This document shows, piece after piece, positions 51,834 through 60,515 of a stretch of 64,000 bases of DNA. The DNA comes from Anaerovibrio lipolyticus LB2005 (GTDB lineage: Bacteria; Bacillota; Negativicutes; Selenomonadales; Selenomonadaceae). How positions within the stretch are numbered: the first letter of the stretch is position 1; each line of letters starts with the position of its first letter. The stretch is from contig NZ_JHYA01000001.1 of assembly GCF_000621545.1 (NCBI RefSeq), positions 62,001-126,000 on the forward strand, written 5' to 3'. Below the pieces are notes generated by a model. That model was not told where the DNA came from. It did not search any database and saw only the letters and a program-made list of their open reading frames with translations. A program made the position numbers and the translations under genes.

Positions 51834-52523
51834 TCACGAAATAATTTCCTTAGCCATATTCTTTGCCCGTTCATCTGTTAAGGTTGGAATAAGCATCTTA
51901 CAGTAATCAATGGTTTCATCAGTTAGTGACTTTTTCTGTAGCAGCTGGTCTGGAGGAAAACCAAGCTCTGTCAAATAACTGTTTATAATAAATATTTCAT
52001 CCAGTATCAGCTCATAGTGGTCGCAGTAATGCCTTATACCACGCCTAATTTCAGTAATTGCTTCATCCCGTGTCATACCTTCCAGCTCATTTATTTTTGG
52101 GAAAAGTCTATATCGTCTGGTAAAGCTATATAGCCATGAATTATAGCTATTCTTACTTAGTTTTTCATCCCATAACCCCAGTTCCTTCAGGAATATTTTT
52201 TCAATCCGGCCTATATAAGGACAAGAAACATCAGATTCTTCATTACATCTTTCCAGTTTATCTATAACTTCCTCTGATGTAAGCCCCTTTAATTGCTCTA
52301 TTGGCGGGAATTGAAATGGAAGTTTATCCCATTGTATTTTGCTATATTCCGGTTCTTCGCAGTCCGTTAGGCCAAAGAGATTTAAATTATCTTCGATTTG
52401 CCATCTTACATATCTCTCATAATTTTCCATATAACGGCGATCTTGTATTCCGGATTTCATAATCACTTCTGTGATGATTTCTGACCTTGTAAGGCCGAAG
52501 ATATAATCGGGAATAATCATCAT
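51834..52523 (-). CDS. Repeat protein with three GLTxxE motifs
   Basis: A 229-aa protein with three spaced copies of a short motif: YIFGLTRSEIITEVI (8-22), QLKGLTSEEVIDKLERC (about 77-93) and ELEGMTRDEAITEIRRG (about 147-163). Each is followed by about 50 residues of helix with conserved Trp/Leu positions such as LKELGLWDEKL and LTELGFPPDQL. This suggests a threefold repeat fold. Family unknown. AAGGTGG precedes the ATG. Confidence 0.65.
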   Translation of the reverse strand: MMIIPDYIFGLTRSEIITEVIMKSGIQDRRYMENYERYVRWQIEDNLNLFGLTDCEEPEYSKIQWDKLPFQFPPIEQLKGLTSEEVIDKLERCNEESDVSCPYIGRIEKIFLKELGLWDEKLSKNSYNSWLYSFTRRYRLFPKINELEGMTRDEAITEIRRGIRHYCDHYELILDEIFIINSYLTELGFPPDQLLQKKSLTDETIDYCKMLIPTLTDERAKNMAKEIIS

Positions 52524-52593
52524 AATTCACCACCTTCATATGATATTTGGATAGTTATAATACAAAATCTAATCTTGCGGATATATGAATTTT

Positions 52594-52857
52594 TCAAGTA
52601 TTGCTTTTTTCCTGTGATTCCGCCTCATCTGATTTTTTGTTTATCTCATAAGGAGGTTCATAATCCCCGTCTACCATCAACGTAAATTTTGATACATCAT
52701 AATGTACTAAAGGTTTCTCCGGCTTCTCTTGTTTCATTAGCTTGTTCAATCTGGCTTCCTCTATAGCTAATGCTTCTTGCAAGATAGCTTCCTTCTTTTG
52801 CTCATCACGGCATATCAATGCTTCCAATGCAAGCTCTGTAAATCTGTCTTCCTTCAT
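52594..52857 (-). CDS. Small charged protein of unknown function
   Basis: An 87-aa protein: a helical N-terminus (RFTELALEALICRDEQKKEA, AIEEARLNKLMKQ) and a Lys/Glu/Ser-rich tail. GAGGTG precedes the ATG at 52857. No family recognised. It belongs to the same minus-strand run as its neighbours. Confidence 0.6.
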   Translation of the reverse strand: MKEDRFTELALEALICRDEQKKEAILQEALAIEEARLNKLMKQEKPEKPLVHYDVSKFTLMVDGDYEPPYEINKKSDEAESQEKSNT

Positions 52858-52908
52858 GAAAAACACCTCACATTACTCTTATAATTAGTTCCTCAGGGGG
52901 CTTGCAAA

Positions 52909-54633
52909 CTAACTTATTGCGAAAATATATTCCTCTGCATCCTGCTGGATAGTTGCATCAAGATCATCAGGATGAAGTAATCTATATATTTTCTTAACTT
53001 CTTCCAAATCCTCCGTCTTATATAGCATATCCAAAAGTTGACGTTCTTGGGAATAATTCAACATCTTTGGAAATTTCTTTTCCGGAGGGGCATTTAATTC
53101 GTTGTCCAATATTTCATTCAAAACATCCCAAACCTCTGTTGAAGGGTATTCATCTATTACTTCTTCTATTCGGGACCAGCGCTCTTGCGGTGATGCATTA
53201 TTAATTATTTCTTGATCAAGAATATTTTCTCTGCCCAACTCTGGATCTTTTCTTCGTCTGCATTCGGAAATAGCATTTTCCAATATTTCCTGGCGTCTTC
53301 TAAGGTCTCCACTTGGGTCAGAATTAATATTATCTGCAACCTCGTTAACATATTTAACACACCTTTCCACAAATTGCGTAACCATCTTTACCTCATTCGA
53401 CAACAGTGAATCATCACACCAAGACAATATGTAATATATAGATGTAAGTCTTCTTATTAATCTGTCAACCGTACCACTTCTATATGCCTCAATGACCATT
53501 TTCCACAATTCGTTTTTCATAATAAAATCTTTATTGGAAACATCCTGGGCTGGCAAGAAAGGCTTGAAAATATACTCTGCAATTTCAACTTTATCCTTAC
53601 TGCAACTGTCACCTTGTTTCTTATACTTTTCAGGTAACTTTTCCCATAATTCCTCTATATTAACCTTTTCCTTTGATGGTGGCGGAGGAAGAAATAATTC
53701 ATAGATTTTTTTAGTTAGTTCAAATTCTTCCTGCTTTTTTTCTTCCTCAAATGTAGGTATTTTCACATCCTTTATGTTTTCCACCCAGTTACTAAGAGTG
53801 TATTTCTCAGACAACAGATAAACTGCGTCATATACACACATAGTTCTTAATATCTCCAAATCAGCTAATATACGCTTCATATCATATTTTTTTAGTAATG
53901 CAGCCGGAGGCAGGCCATCCTTATAAATCAAGCACTGCAACATATACCCATACCAAAACATTGGACTTTCATCATAACAAATAGTTACAACTCCTGAATT
54001 AATACATTTTAGAGATGTTTCTTTCATCCAGTCATCATACACAGCTTTATATCTAGTAAACTTATTATATTTTTCCTTAACTGAGTGTCCATAACGGTAT
54101 ACATCATAAGCTGTCTTGGATAAAAGCCACTTTTCGGTCAATTCAACAGGATTAAGGCCAAATTCTTCATTTGCAAATGCCATGAGCCAACCAATATTTC
54201 TGGCCATAATAAATCTATAAGTTGAGTCGTGCCTTTCTGAATAACTTTCTGCTACCGGCATTTCCCGTAGATCATAGCTAGGACGATTCTTAATCTCTGG
54301 CCCATAAAATACAATGCCTTCAAAAGCAACCGAATTATATAAATCATTAAATGGGATAGCAGCCCTAAAATCATCTATTGATATTGAATATGGATTGATG
54401 TATGTTTCCAGCAATTCATCAATAATCTTACTATATCTATCATTGTTATCATCAGTATGAAGAATTACTACTACAGAAACATTTATATCCTTTCTTTTAT
54501 GGTAGTCATCCCTTACTGAAGGGCCAAACATAATAATCTGATATAAATCGTCTCTATATAATTTTTTGATTTTCTCAACAGCTGTTTTAATATCTATTGT
54601 CGGGTGTAACTTCATCCATCTTTCAGCATCCAT
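52909..54633 (-). CDS. Protein with a degenerate MNT-type nucleotidyltransferase domain
   Basis: A 574-aa protein. Residues 15-105 resemble a minimal nucleotidyltransferase: LYQIIMFGPSVRDDYHKRKD, then INVSVVVIL. The canonical G-S and D-x-D are replaced by G-P and D-I-N, so one of the two metal-binding aspartates is lost. Residues 125-190 are helical (ARNIGWLMAFANEEFGLNPV, SKTAYDVYRYGHSVKEKYNK) and could be a HEPN-like partner domain fused to it. The C-terminal 300 residues are helical and unassigned. MNT/HEPN pairs form toxin-antitoxin modules; this could be an inactive or repurposed relative. Confidence 0.6.
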   Translation of the reverse strand: MDAERWMKLHPTIDIKTAVEKIKKLYRDDLYQIIMFGPSVRDDYHKRKDINVSVVVILHTDDNNDRYSKIIDELLETYINPYSISIDDFRAAIPFNDLYNSVAFEGIVFYGPEIKNRPSYDLREMPVAESYSERHDSTYRFIMARNIGWLMAFANEEFGLNPVELTEKWLLSKTAYDVYRYGHSVKEKYNKFTRYKAVYDDWMKETSLKCINSGVVTICYDESPMFWYGYMLQCLIYKDGLPPAALLKKYDMKRILADLEILRTMCVYDAVYLLSEKYTLSNWVENIKDVKIPTFEEEKKQEEFELTKKIYELFLPPPPSKEKVNIEELWEKLPEKYKKQGDSCSKDKVEIAEYIFKPFLPAQDVSNKDFIMKNELWKMVIEAYRSGTVDRLIRRLTSIYYILSWCDDSLLSNEVKMVTQFVERCVKYVNEVADNINSDPSGDLRRRQEILENAISECRRRKDPELGRENILDQEIINNASPQERWSRIEEVIDEYPSTEVWDVLNEILDNELNAPPEKKFPKMLNYSQERQLLDMLYKTEDLEEVKKIYRLLHPDDLDATIQQDAEEYIFAIS

Positions 54634-54671
54634 GATAAAACCCTCCTCATAGAAATCTATCTAAACCGCTA

Positions 54672-54959
54672 TTACAATTTACCTTCCTTTATTTCCTTAA
54701 TCCATCTGTCTAGCATCTTAAGCTGTGTTGCACGATCAATTTCAGGATATCGACCCTCCGCAAAATCAATGGCTTTCTCCAATGGCATACCGCAAATCTC
54801 TGTTCTGATGTCGATTTCCATTTGCTTGTCGATGTTCGGGTCGCCGTGTTCCATCATCATTACAAGAGTTAGTGCTTCATCCTCTGTAAGTTCAATGCCT
54901 TTGAAAAGTATTTTGCCGTTTTTCCATTTTGGATAAGTTTCCGTGTTCTTATCAAGCAT
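54672..54959 (-). CDS. 95-aa protein of unknown function
   Basis: A 95-aa helical protein (KILFKGIELTEDEALTLVMM, then MPLEKAIDFAEGRYPEIDRA and LKMLDRWIKEIKEGKL). The ATG at 54959 is placed by the junction repeat's GAGGTG. The LTEDEALTLVMM helix recalls the LTxxE motifs of the 229-aa neighbour. No family known. Confidence 0.6.
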   Translation of the reverse strand: MLDKNTETYPKWKNGKILFKGIELTEDEALTLVMMMEHGDPNIDKQMEIDIRTEICGMPLEKAIDFAEGRYPEIDRATQLKMLDRWIKEIKEGKL

Positions 54960-55002
54960 GGTGTTCACCTCAATCCTTTGGGGTTCTTCTAAAACACTAA
55001 TA
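54957..55002 (-). repeat. Gene-junction repeat, copy B
   Basis: On the minus strand: GTGTTTTAGAAGAACCCCAA, then AGGATTGAGGTGAACACCATG (last base is the start codon of the 95-aa gene). Second copy of the shared cluster junction. Confidence 0.65.
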
Positions 55003-55007
55003 AGCAA

Positions 55008-55565
55008 CTATATTTCATTGTTTCTCTGATGTAGTTTCAAATCATACTCTGTATAATTCATTTCCAATATTTGTGATATTTTTCGTAGTTTTTCCAAATC
55101 TGTTGATGTGTGAAATTCTCCTATCAGTGCCCCTCTTTCCCAACGTGCCAAATCTGGTTCTCTCAGATGGCCTGTCTCCAATAATTTCAAAATATCATCT
55201 GCATCGTGTTGATACACTTGGGCTATTTTCTCTTTTGGCCAATTAGTCCAACTGGCCAGCCATCTCCTTGTAGGATATCCGCCAATGTGATGAACAAGAA
55301 TATGGTCCCACCGGTCTTTTATGGATTGTCCTTTAAACAAAGGTGTATTAACTAATTTATCTACTGTGTTGAACCAGCCTCCCTCCGGGGGATAGTCACA
55401 ATAAGCATCAAAAAGAATTTCATTATATTTTTCCTCATATAGTATGCAGCATTGTTTTTTCTCAGAATCATCATCGAAAAAGAAAATGGTTTCGTCTATA
55501 GGTAATATGCCGTTCATTCCTCGTTCCAAAATATTGCAGAAGAATGAAAACTCTAAATTTGCCAT
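55008..55565 (-). CDS. Protein of unknown function
   Basis: A 185-aa protein (MANLEFSFFCNILERGMNGI, DETIFFFDDDSEKKQCCILY, ILVHHIGGYPTRRWLASW, then NWPKEKIAQVYQHDADDILK). The pattern hints at a SMI1/KNR4- or immunity-type alpha/beta fold, but I cannot support a named family. The ATG at 55565 is set by the junction repeat. It lies directly after the 851-aa gene. Confidence 0.6.
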   Translation of the reverse strand: MANLEFSFFCNILERGMNGILPIDETIFFFDDDSEKKQCCILYEEKYNEILFDAYCDYPPEGGWFNTVDKLVNTPLFKGQSIKDRWDHILVHHIGGYPTRRWLASWTNWPKEKIAQVYQHDADDILKLLETGHLREPDLARWERGALIGEFHTSTDLEKLRKISQILEMNYTEYDLKLHQRNNEI

Positions 55566-55608
55566 AGTACCCACCTCAATTCTATTTGGGTTCATCCAAC
55601 GCCACTAT
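55563..55608 (-). repeat. Gene-junction repeat, copy C
   Basis: On the minus strand: GCGTTGGATGAACCCAAATA, then GAATTGAGGTGGGTACTATG. It contains the last codons and stop of the 851-aa gene and the ribosome site plus ATG of the next gene; this is probably the parent of copies A and B. Confidence 0.7.
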
Positions 55609-58137
55609 TTTTCTATTCATTTCCGCATAATTTTTGGCCGACTGTTTACTGAAGTCCAGCCCAAGCTGCTGAGCGATATCCAAAATCTCGTCCTCGTTGG
55701 TACTCTGGCGAAGTTTCCGTATCAGTTCCATTCCCTGTTTGCTTAAAAAATTGTCCTCATCGGGCAGTGCTTTATCAGAAGTAGTACATCCATTTACACT
55801 ATATCCTTTTTCTAATGTCAGCATTGCTTCATACTCTTTTTTTATCTGCGGAGTCGTTTCCGTATCATTCTTATCCAACTGTTTACCAAAATCTAGCCCA
55901 AGCTGCTGAGCAATTTCAACAAATTCATTCACGTCAGTGCTTTGACGCATTTTTCTTATCAATTCCATTCCCTGCTGTCTTGATAATTCTTTTTCATCGA
56001 GCACTTCATTATTGTAAGAAACAGGTTCCTTAACTGTATCTCCTTTATCTAATGCCAGTAGTTCCTCGTATTCCTCTTTAATCGCTTTTTTTACATCCTT
56101 CTCAACTTGTCTCCTTGAAAGGTTTGGACATTCTGCCATCATTTTTTCCACGTAAAGCTCCAAAGGTAAAGGCTTTGTATCTGATGTTGGATCAATTTGA
56201 ATTTCTAGTTCTTTTTCCGACAATTTTTCAAACACCATCGCTAAACCAATGTCTGCCGGAAACAGGGCATTTACTACAGTTTCGCATAAGATATTATGAA
56301 GCATATGATCATACATCATTTCTTCAACAGTTCTTGATTCCAAAGGATTATTAAACTTATAGAAAATCGCAAATCTTTTATAATATGGACCATCATAAAA
56401 TACTATATCATTATTGGTCGATGCCTTTATTTTCTGATGCCTTTTTTGTTGATTGCGTTTCTCTATTTCTGAGAGAGTATACCGTATAACAACAGCACTC
56501 TCATAACTTAACCTATGGTCATCGTCTAACATCCTATACATAGCCTTATCAATTTCTGACATCTCAGAATATTTCATACGGCGCTTATTTTGTGAAATTC
56601 TTGGACTATCACTTTCCATATTATCTCTATAAGAAAAGTCCTTGATTTGCCTGGATACAAATTTCTTTTCTAAATCATCAAGTATTAAATCCTTCTCACA
56701 TGTCCAGTAGGCTTTTTGCTCATATTTATCAAGATTATACTCATCCATTAAAGCCTGCTTTTTGAGGGGATCTGTTTCATCACATATCTTATCCTGAAAA
56801 CTATTTTCTACACTGTAAGGCTTCGCATGATAAAACATTTTGGCCAGTCTTTCATCTGCCATTGGTTCAAGCTCTTTTATCCATCTTAATGTTTCATCTT
56901 CACTTTTAGCCGCAAGTATTAAATCTATTAACTCCCTGTCACGTTTAGTAGTATTGCGCTTCAAGCGATTATAAAATGAAAGATACTCATCTATTAGTTT
57001 TTGCTGCTTGGGGTGGATTTTGGTAAAATCGAAGCCTCTTTCCTTGCAACATTCAATTACTTCACTATCGTTGTATAATAGGGCACATTCAATGCAAAAT
57101 TCCTCAAATTCATCATTGCGACCATTTTCTTCCATAAGTTTTCTAATAAGTTTAAATGCTTCCTTATTATTGTCATGATATGCTCTTTTTAACCAATACA
57201 ATGCTTTATCTAAGTCATATTCAACAATTATCCCATGGAGAAACATGGTGGCATAAGCAAATTCTGCATTATCTTGGCCATAAATTAAATCCTGATACAT
57301 CACCTCTTTATTTGGGAAATAAAACTCAATCATTTCCCTGCTTGATTTAAAGGTCTTGCCTTTATATGACTGATATTCCGGGTCATCTTCCATTCGTTCA
57401 ATAAGCTCTTTATAAAAACCATACGTTATGGTGATTTCATGATTAAGCATTTTATGTAACAATTTCGGACCTTCATCTATTTCATTTAATAGTTCAAGCG
57501 CCCTTTGTTCATCGAATGGAATATTTAGTTTTTCTGCCAGCTCCAATACATCACGTACAGCGGTGCAACAGAACAATAACTGTCTAATTAACTGAACCTC
57601 TTGTTCATGTTTTGACAATTCAATTTCCGGATCATGGCGCCAATTTGTATTATGCCTTGCAAAACATATTTCCAACTTCGAACAGCTATTAAAAACATCT
57701 TTTAAATCTGTAGCTTGGCGAATTGCAGCGATCAATTCTTCTTCCTTCTGTAATAACAGTTTTAAGTTTCTATCAGCAAATTTTGCAGCCATATCTTTAT
57801 CTATTTTCAATCCCAATTTTTTTGACATGTTCATGACTTCATTTTCGTCAGTATAAAACTGCATTACATCCAATAAATCACTATCTGACTGCGATAAATT
57901 CTTTGAGCGGGCGTTAGCAATAATCACATCTACATCAGTATTAAGTTCAATATTATCAAATAGTTCCTTATTATCTTCTTTTATTCCCTTTATATTTTCC
58001 CGAACAAGGACGCCTGACTGACCTTCATCAAAACCTTTCCCATCCTCTGCTGTAAGCTCCATAATCTCATCAATATCAAGTATATTGCTAACCCTAAAAA
58101 GTTGTTCTATATCTCTGGCTCTACTCAAAATCTTCAT
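55582..58137 (-). CDS. 851-aa protein with Sel1-like and internal repeats
   Basis: The largest gene of the cluster. A short helical motif recurs: DENEVMNMSKKLGLKIDKDM (near 95), AVRDVLELAEKLNIPFDE (near 195), DVNEFVEIAQQLGLDFGKQ (near 735) and DEILDIAQQLGLDFSKQ (near 815). Around residue 300 there is a Sel1-type repeat (EYDLDKALYWLKRAYHDN). Residues 685-763 and 764-842 are a 79-aa tandem duplication. No signal peptide, membrane helix or catalytic motif is evident; a scaffold or binding role is likely. GGAGGTG precedes the ATG. Confidence 0.7.
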   Translation of the reverse strand: MKILSRARDIEQLFRVSNILDIDEIMELTAEDGKGFDEGQSGVLVRENIKGIKEDNKELFDNIELNTDVDVIIANARSKNLSQSDSDLLDVMQFYTDENEVMNMSKKLGLKIDKDMAAKFADRNLKLLLQKEEELIAAIRQATDLKDVFNSCSKLEICFARHNTNWRHDPEIELSKHEQEVQLIRQLLFCCTAVRDVLELAEKLNIPFDEQRALELLNEIDEGPKLLHKMLNHEITITYGFYKELIERMEDDPEYQSYKGKTFKSSREMIEFYFPNKEVMYQDLIYGQDNAEFAYATMFLHGIIVEYDLDKALYWLKRAYHDNNKEAFKLIRKLMEENGRNDEFEEFCIECALLYNDSEVIECCKERGFDFTKIHPKQQKLIDEYLSFYNRLKRNTTKRDRELIDLILAAKSEDETLRWIKELEPMADERLAKMFYHAKPYSVENSFQDKICDETDPLKKQALMDEYNLDKYEQKAYWTCEKDLILDDLEKKFVSRQIKDFSYRDNMESDSPRISQNKRRMKYSEMSEIDKAMYRMLDDDHRLSYESAVVIRYTLSEIEKRNQQKRHQKIKASTNNDIVFYDGPYYKRFAIFYKFNNPLESRTVEEMMYDHMLHNILCETVVNALFPADIGLAMVFEKLSEKELEIQIDPTSDTKPLPLELYVEKMMAECPNLSRRQVEKDVKKAIKEEYEELLALDKGDTVKEPVSYNNEVLDEKELSRQQGMELIRKMRQSTDVNEFVEIAQQLGLDFGKQLDKNDTETTPQIKKEYEAMLTLEKGYSVNGCTTSDKALPDEDNFLSKQGMELIRKLRQSTNEDEILDIAQQLGLDFSKQSAKNYAEMNRKIVALDEPK
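55612..56085 (-). repeat. Two tandem 237-bp coding repeats
   Basis: These encode residues 685-763 and 764-842 of the 851-aa protein. Shared stretches include KQGMELIRK or RQQGMELIRK, RQST, and AQQLGLDF at identical offsets. A recent in-frame duplication. Confidence 0.75.
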
Positions 58138-58213
58138 TTTAAGTCACCTCCACAATGGATAACACTAGAAAATATCCTTTTTCATCTTTTATCTTTTCAT
58201 CATGCCAACCACC

Positions 58214-59110
58214 TCACCATTTGTTTAGAATTAACTCCTTCGGTGTCTTGTATTTGCCAAGCAGCATGTTTTCAATTTTTCCACAAGCTTTTAAGATAGC
58301 ATCAAAGCTTATTCCTTCCGGCACATCATTATTATTTTCTAAATAATGCTTTAAATATTTTTCAGATGGATTCATTATGCCCAGCCGCTTGCAAACAAGC
58401 CAGCAAACTGTTTCAGCCTCGAACTCCCTTACTTGATCCGTTAAGGTTTCAACCATTCTTCTTGGGATATGCTTTATTTTGTCCGGCATCTTAAAGTGTC
58501 CGCAAAAATAATGGCCCAGTTCGTGAAATATGGTAGCAACTTCCTCAGTTTCGCTCATTGATTCATTTATTACAATATCAAAACAATGTGATACTTCTAT
58601 GTTTTTTCTACCTTGTGAAAGAAAGATACTACTACTATTCTGAAGCCTTTCTATTTTTCCAGCCATGCCAGTACCATAATTTTGTTTCCTTACAACGATA
58701 CCTTCCTTAATAATATCTTTAAAAAATGTATCGTAGTGTTTCCGGGAAATCTCCCCCTCAGTTCTAAAAGGATTAGTTATTTCCTGGGGCAAAGGCTTTC
58801 CCTCAGTATCGTTTGCTTCAAAGACAAATTCTATTGGGCCAAATGCTTTTAATATAACCAGCGGATTGGCAGTAGATTTCGGGCTTCTGCCATATTTTTC
58901 CTTCCACTCTTTTGCAGTGGCCACATAGGAGCTGCCGGGCTTTTGCATATAAACCAGCATTGCATTATACGGAGCAATTTTAGGAAAATTGGCTATAAAT
59001 TCAAATAGCTTGCCAGTAAATTTTGTAGATCTGAATTTCTGAACATTGTTATATAATTCATCAATTTCCTCTATCCTGAACGGTGAACTTTTATATGTGC
59101 TATCAGTCAT
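58214..59110 (-). CDS. ArdC-like protein with an IrrE/ImmA-type HExxH site
   Basis: A 298-aa protein. Residues 15-95 match the ArdC N-terminal ssDNA-binding type: LFEFIANFPKIAPYNAMLVY, PGSSYVATAKEWKEKYGR, then KSTANPLVILK. Residues 180-245 contain EEVATIFHELGHYFCGHF (HExxH) and the REFEAETVCWLVCKRLGI helix carrying the third ligand Glu, as in ImmA/IrrE peptidases. ArdC proteins from plasmids protect incoming DNA against restriction. An anti-restriction or regulatory protease role in a mobile element fits the context. The ATG at 59110 follows GGTGG. Confidence 0.8.
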   Translation of the reverse strand: MTDSTYKSSPFRIEEIDELYNNVQKFRSTKFTGKLFEFIANFPKIAPYNAMLVYMQKPGSSYVATAKEWKEKYGRSPKSTANPLVILKAFGPIEFVFEANDTEGKPLPQEITNPFRTEGEISRKHYDTFFKDIIKEGIVVRKQNYGTGMAGKIERLQNSSSIFLSQGRKNIEVSHCFDIVINESMSETEEVATIFHELGHYFCGHFKMPDKIKHIPRRMVETLTDQVREFEAETVCWLVCKRLGIMNPSEKYLKHYLENNNDVPEGISFDAILKACGKIENMLLGKYKTPKELILNKW

Positions 59111-59146
59111 TTTTACCACCATTCTTTCTTTTGCTATACTTGCCGG

Positions 59147-59899
59147 TTAGTCTAATCTTGCCGACAATATTTCCATTTCTTCCCGGAAATCAGAATAATA
59201 GAGCTTTTTCTTATTCTCTATACTATAAAAATCCATAATTTCTTCCCCTAAGGCATTCAGCATTTCATATTTCTTCAATGCCAAGGCCTTAGTATAAAGA
59301 TAAAATGACAGTTCAACTGTACGCATATCATTCCAGGTAAAGAAAAATCCAAGGAAGCCATGCTTATCGATAAGTTTATCTATTGCTTTTATAATCGCAT
59401 AACAAAATACATTTAATGGTATCTGAAATTCATGCTTTTCATAGGTAGAATCCTCGTTATTAACATCCTTAATCACCCTCACTTTCAAGGGCCTATTATA
59501 AAATTCCTTACTAATATCCAATTTATCCTGATTAACATATTTAGTAGACCACAGCGATTTGCAGGAAAGTTCTATTGTACTTTTGATACATTTCACTTCA
59601 GGTTCTCTACTAAATTCTTCAAATTTAATGTTACCAATGCCGTCAAAATGTGCTGACATTAATGGAAATAATATATTTGCTGGATTTCTGTCCGTCCAAG
59701 CCACATTGAGCTCAACTTCCCAGCTTTTTGTCCTGAAGGTAATACCAGCTATTCCTACGCCATATAACTGAATTGAAATATCAATATCCTGCAAAACTTC
59801 TTCTGGTATTATTTCATCTGGCCCCTTTATATCCGATTTTCCCGACATAAGATCATTAATTTCCTCTTGAGTGATGTAATCTTTTTTTTCGTCTTTCAT
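59147..59899 (-). CDS. Protein of unknown function with a FliM-like N-terminal motif
   Basis: A 250-aa protein, first gene of the unknown cluster. It begins DYITQEEINDLMSGKSD, which resembles the N-terminal CheY-binding peptide of FliM/FliN (LSQDEIDALLSG). The rest has beta-rich segments (ISIQLYGVGIAGITFRTKSW) and a helical C-terminus, with no SpoA domain seen. AAGGAGG precedes the ATG. Function unknown; the motif may be chance. Confidence 0.65.
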   Translation of the reverse strand: MKDEKKDYITQEEINDLMSGKSDIKGPDEIIPEEVLQDIDISIQLYGVGIAGITFRTKSWEVELNVAWTDRNPANILFPLMSAHFDGIGNIKFEEFSREPEVKCIKSTIELSCKSLWSTKYVNQDKLDISKEFYNRPLKVRVIKDVNNEDSTYEKHEFQIPLNVFCYAIIKAIDKLIDKHGFLGFFFTWNDMRTVELSFYLYTKALALKKYEMLNALGEEIMDFYSIENKKKLYYSDFREEMEILSARLD

Positions 59900-60019
59900 T
59901 TCAACCCACCTCCTTATAATATGGCAGAATACCTGAGTCTAAAACCTCAATATTTGTTAATAATTATTCTTTGCCTATATTCTATATTAACGAATGATTT
60001 TTGCAATATTTAGCTGGAC

Positions 60020-60062
60020 AAAAAAAGTGCCCTGTCAGAGAACTCACATTCTCCAACAGGGC
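60020..60062 (-). terminator. Intrinsic terminator
   Basis: GCCCTGT / ACAGGGC outer stem with an inner GGAGAA/TTCTC pairing and a seven-T run on the minus strand. It would end transcription from the 60.2-kb remnant before the cluster's promoter region (59900-60019, AT-rich, no gene). Confidence 0.8.
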
Positions 60063-60210
60063 CACAAATCATTTTCCTATTAAAAAACAAGTAGAAATCC
60101 TGCTATAATCCAGGCTGCTGTTTTCTTCTGCTAAGCTCTATTCAATTTAGCATATTCCTCTTTCTCGAACTATTTTAAGGAGTCCTTTTTCTATTATCAA
60201 TCATCATAAA

Positions 60211-60509
60211 TCAAATTGCCTCCTGCTCCTGATTAGTTTGAAAGTTGGCTATGTCTTCCATATCTTGGGTGAAGATGGAGCTGGCCCCAGTAGCGGTGAG
60301 TATTCCATCCACAAATCCGCGTTTCTTGCACATTTTCAAAACCGTATTTATCTGGCTGAAGAAATCTCCCCTCAGGAATTTGCGCTCCTGACTGTTGGCG
60401 GCCCCGATACCCTCAGCAATAATCCGACCAGTGCTATCATAGACTGTAACCTTTACTTCAAAGGCTACCAGCTTCTTATCATAATTCTCGAAGCGATTTT
60501 CAATGGAAA
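60211..60509 (-). pseudogene. C-terminal remnant of a phage recombination-type protein
   Basis: A minus frame without a start encodes about 100 residues ending at TGA: GFSTSISIENRFENYDKKLV, VTVYDSTGRIIAEGIGAANS, then FSQINTVLKMCKKRGFVDGI and ATGASSIFTQDMED. The TVLKMxKKRxxVDxxLxATGASxxFTQD pattern is familiar from phage proteins in single-strand annealing or recombination modules, though I cannot name the family with certainty. The N-terminal part is lost at about 60510. Confidence 0.65.
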
Positions 60510-60515
60510 TGCTAG

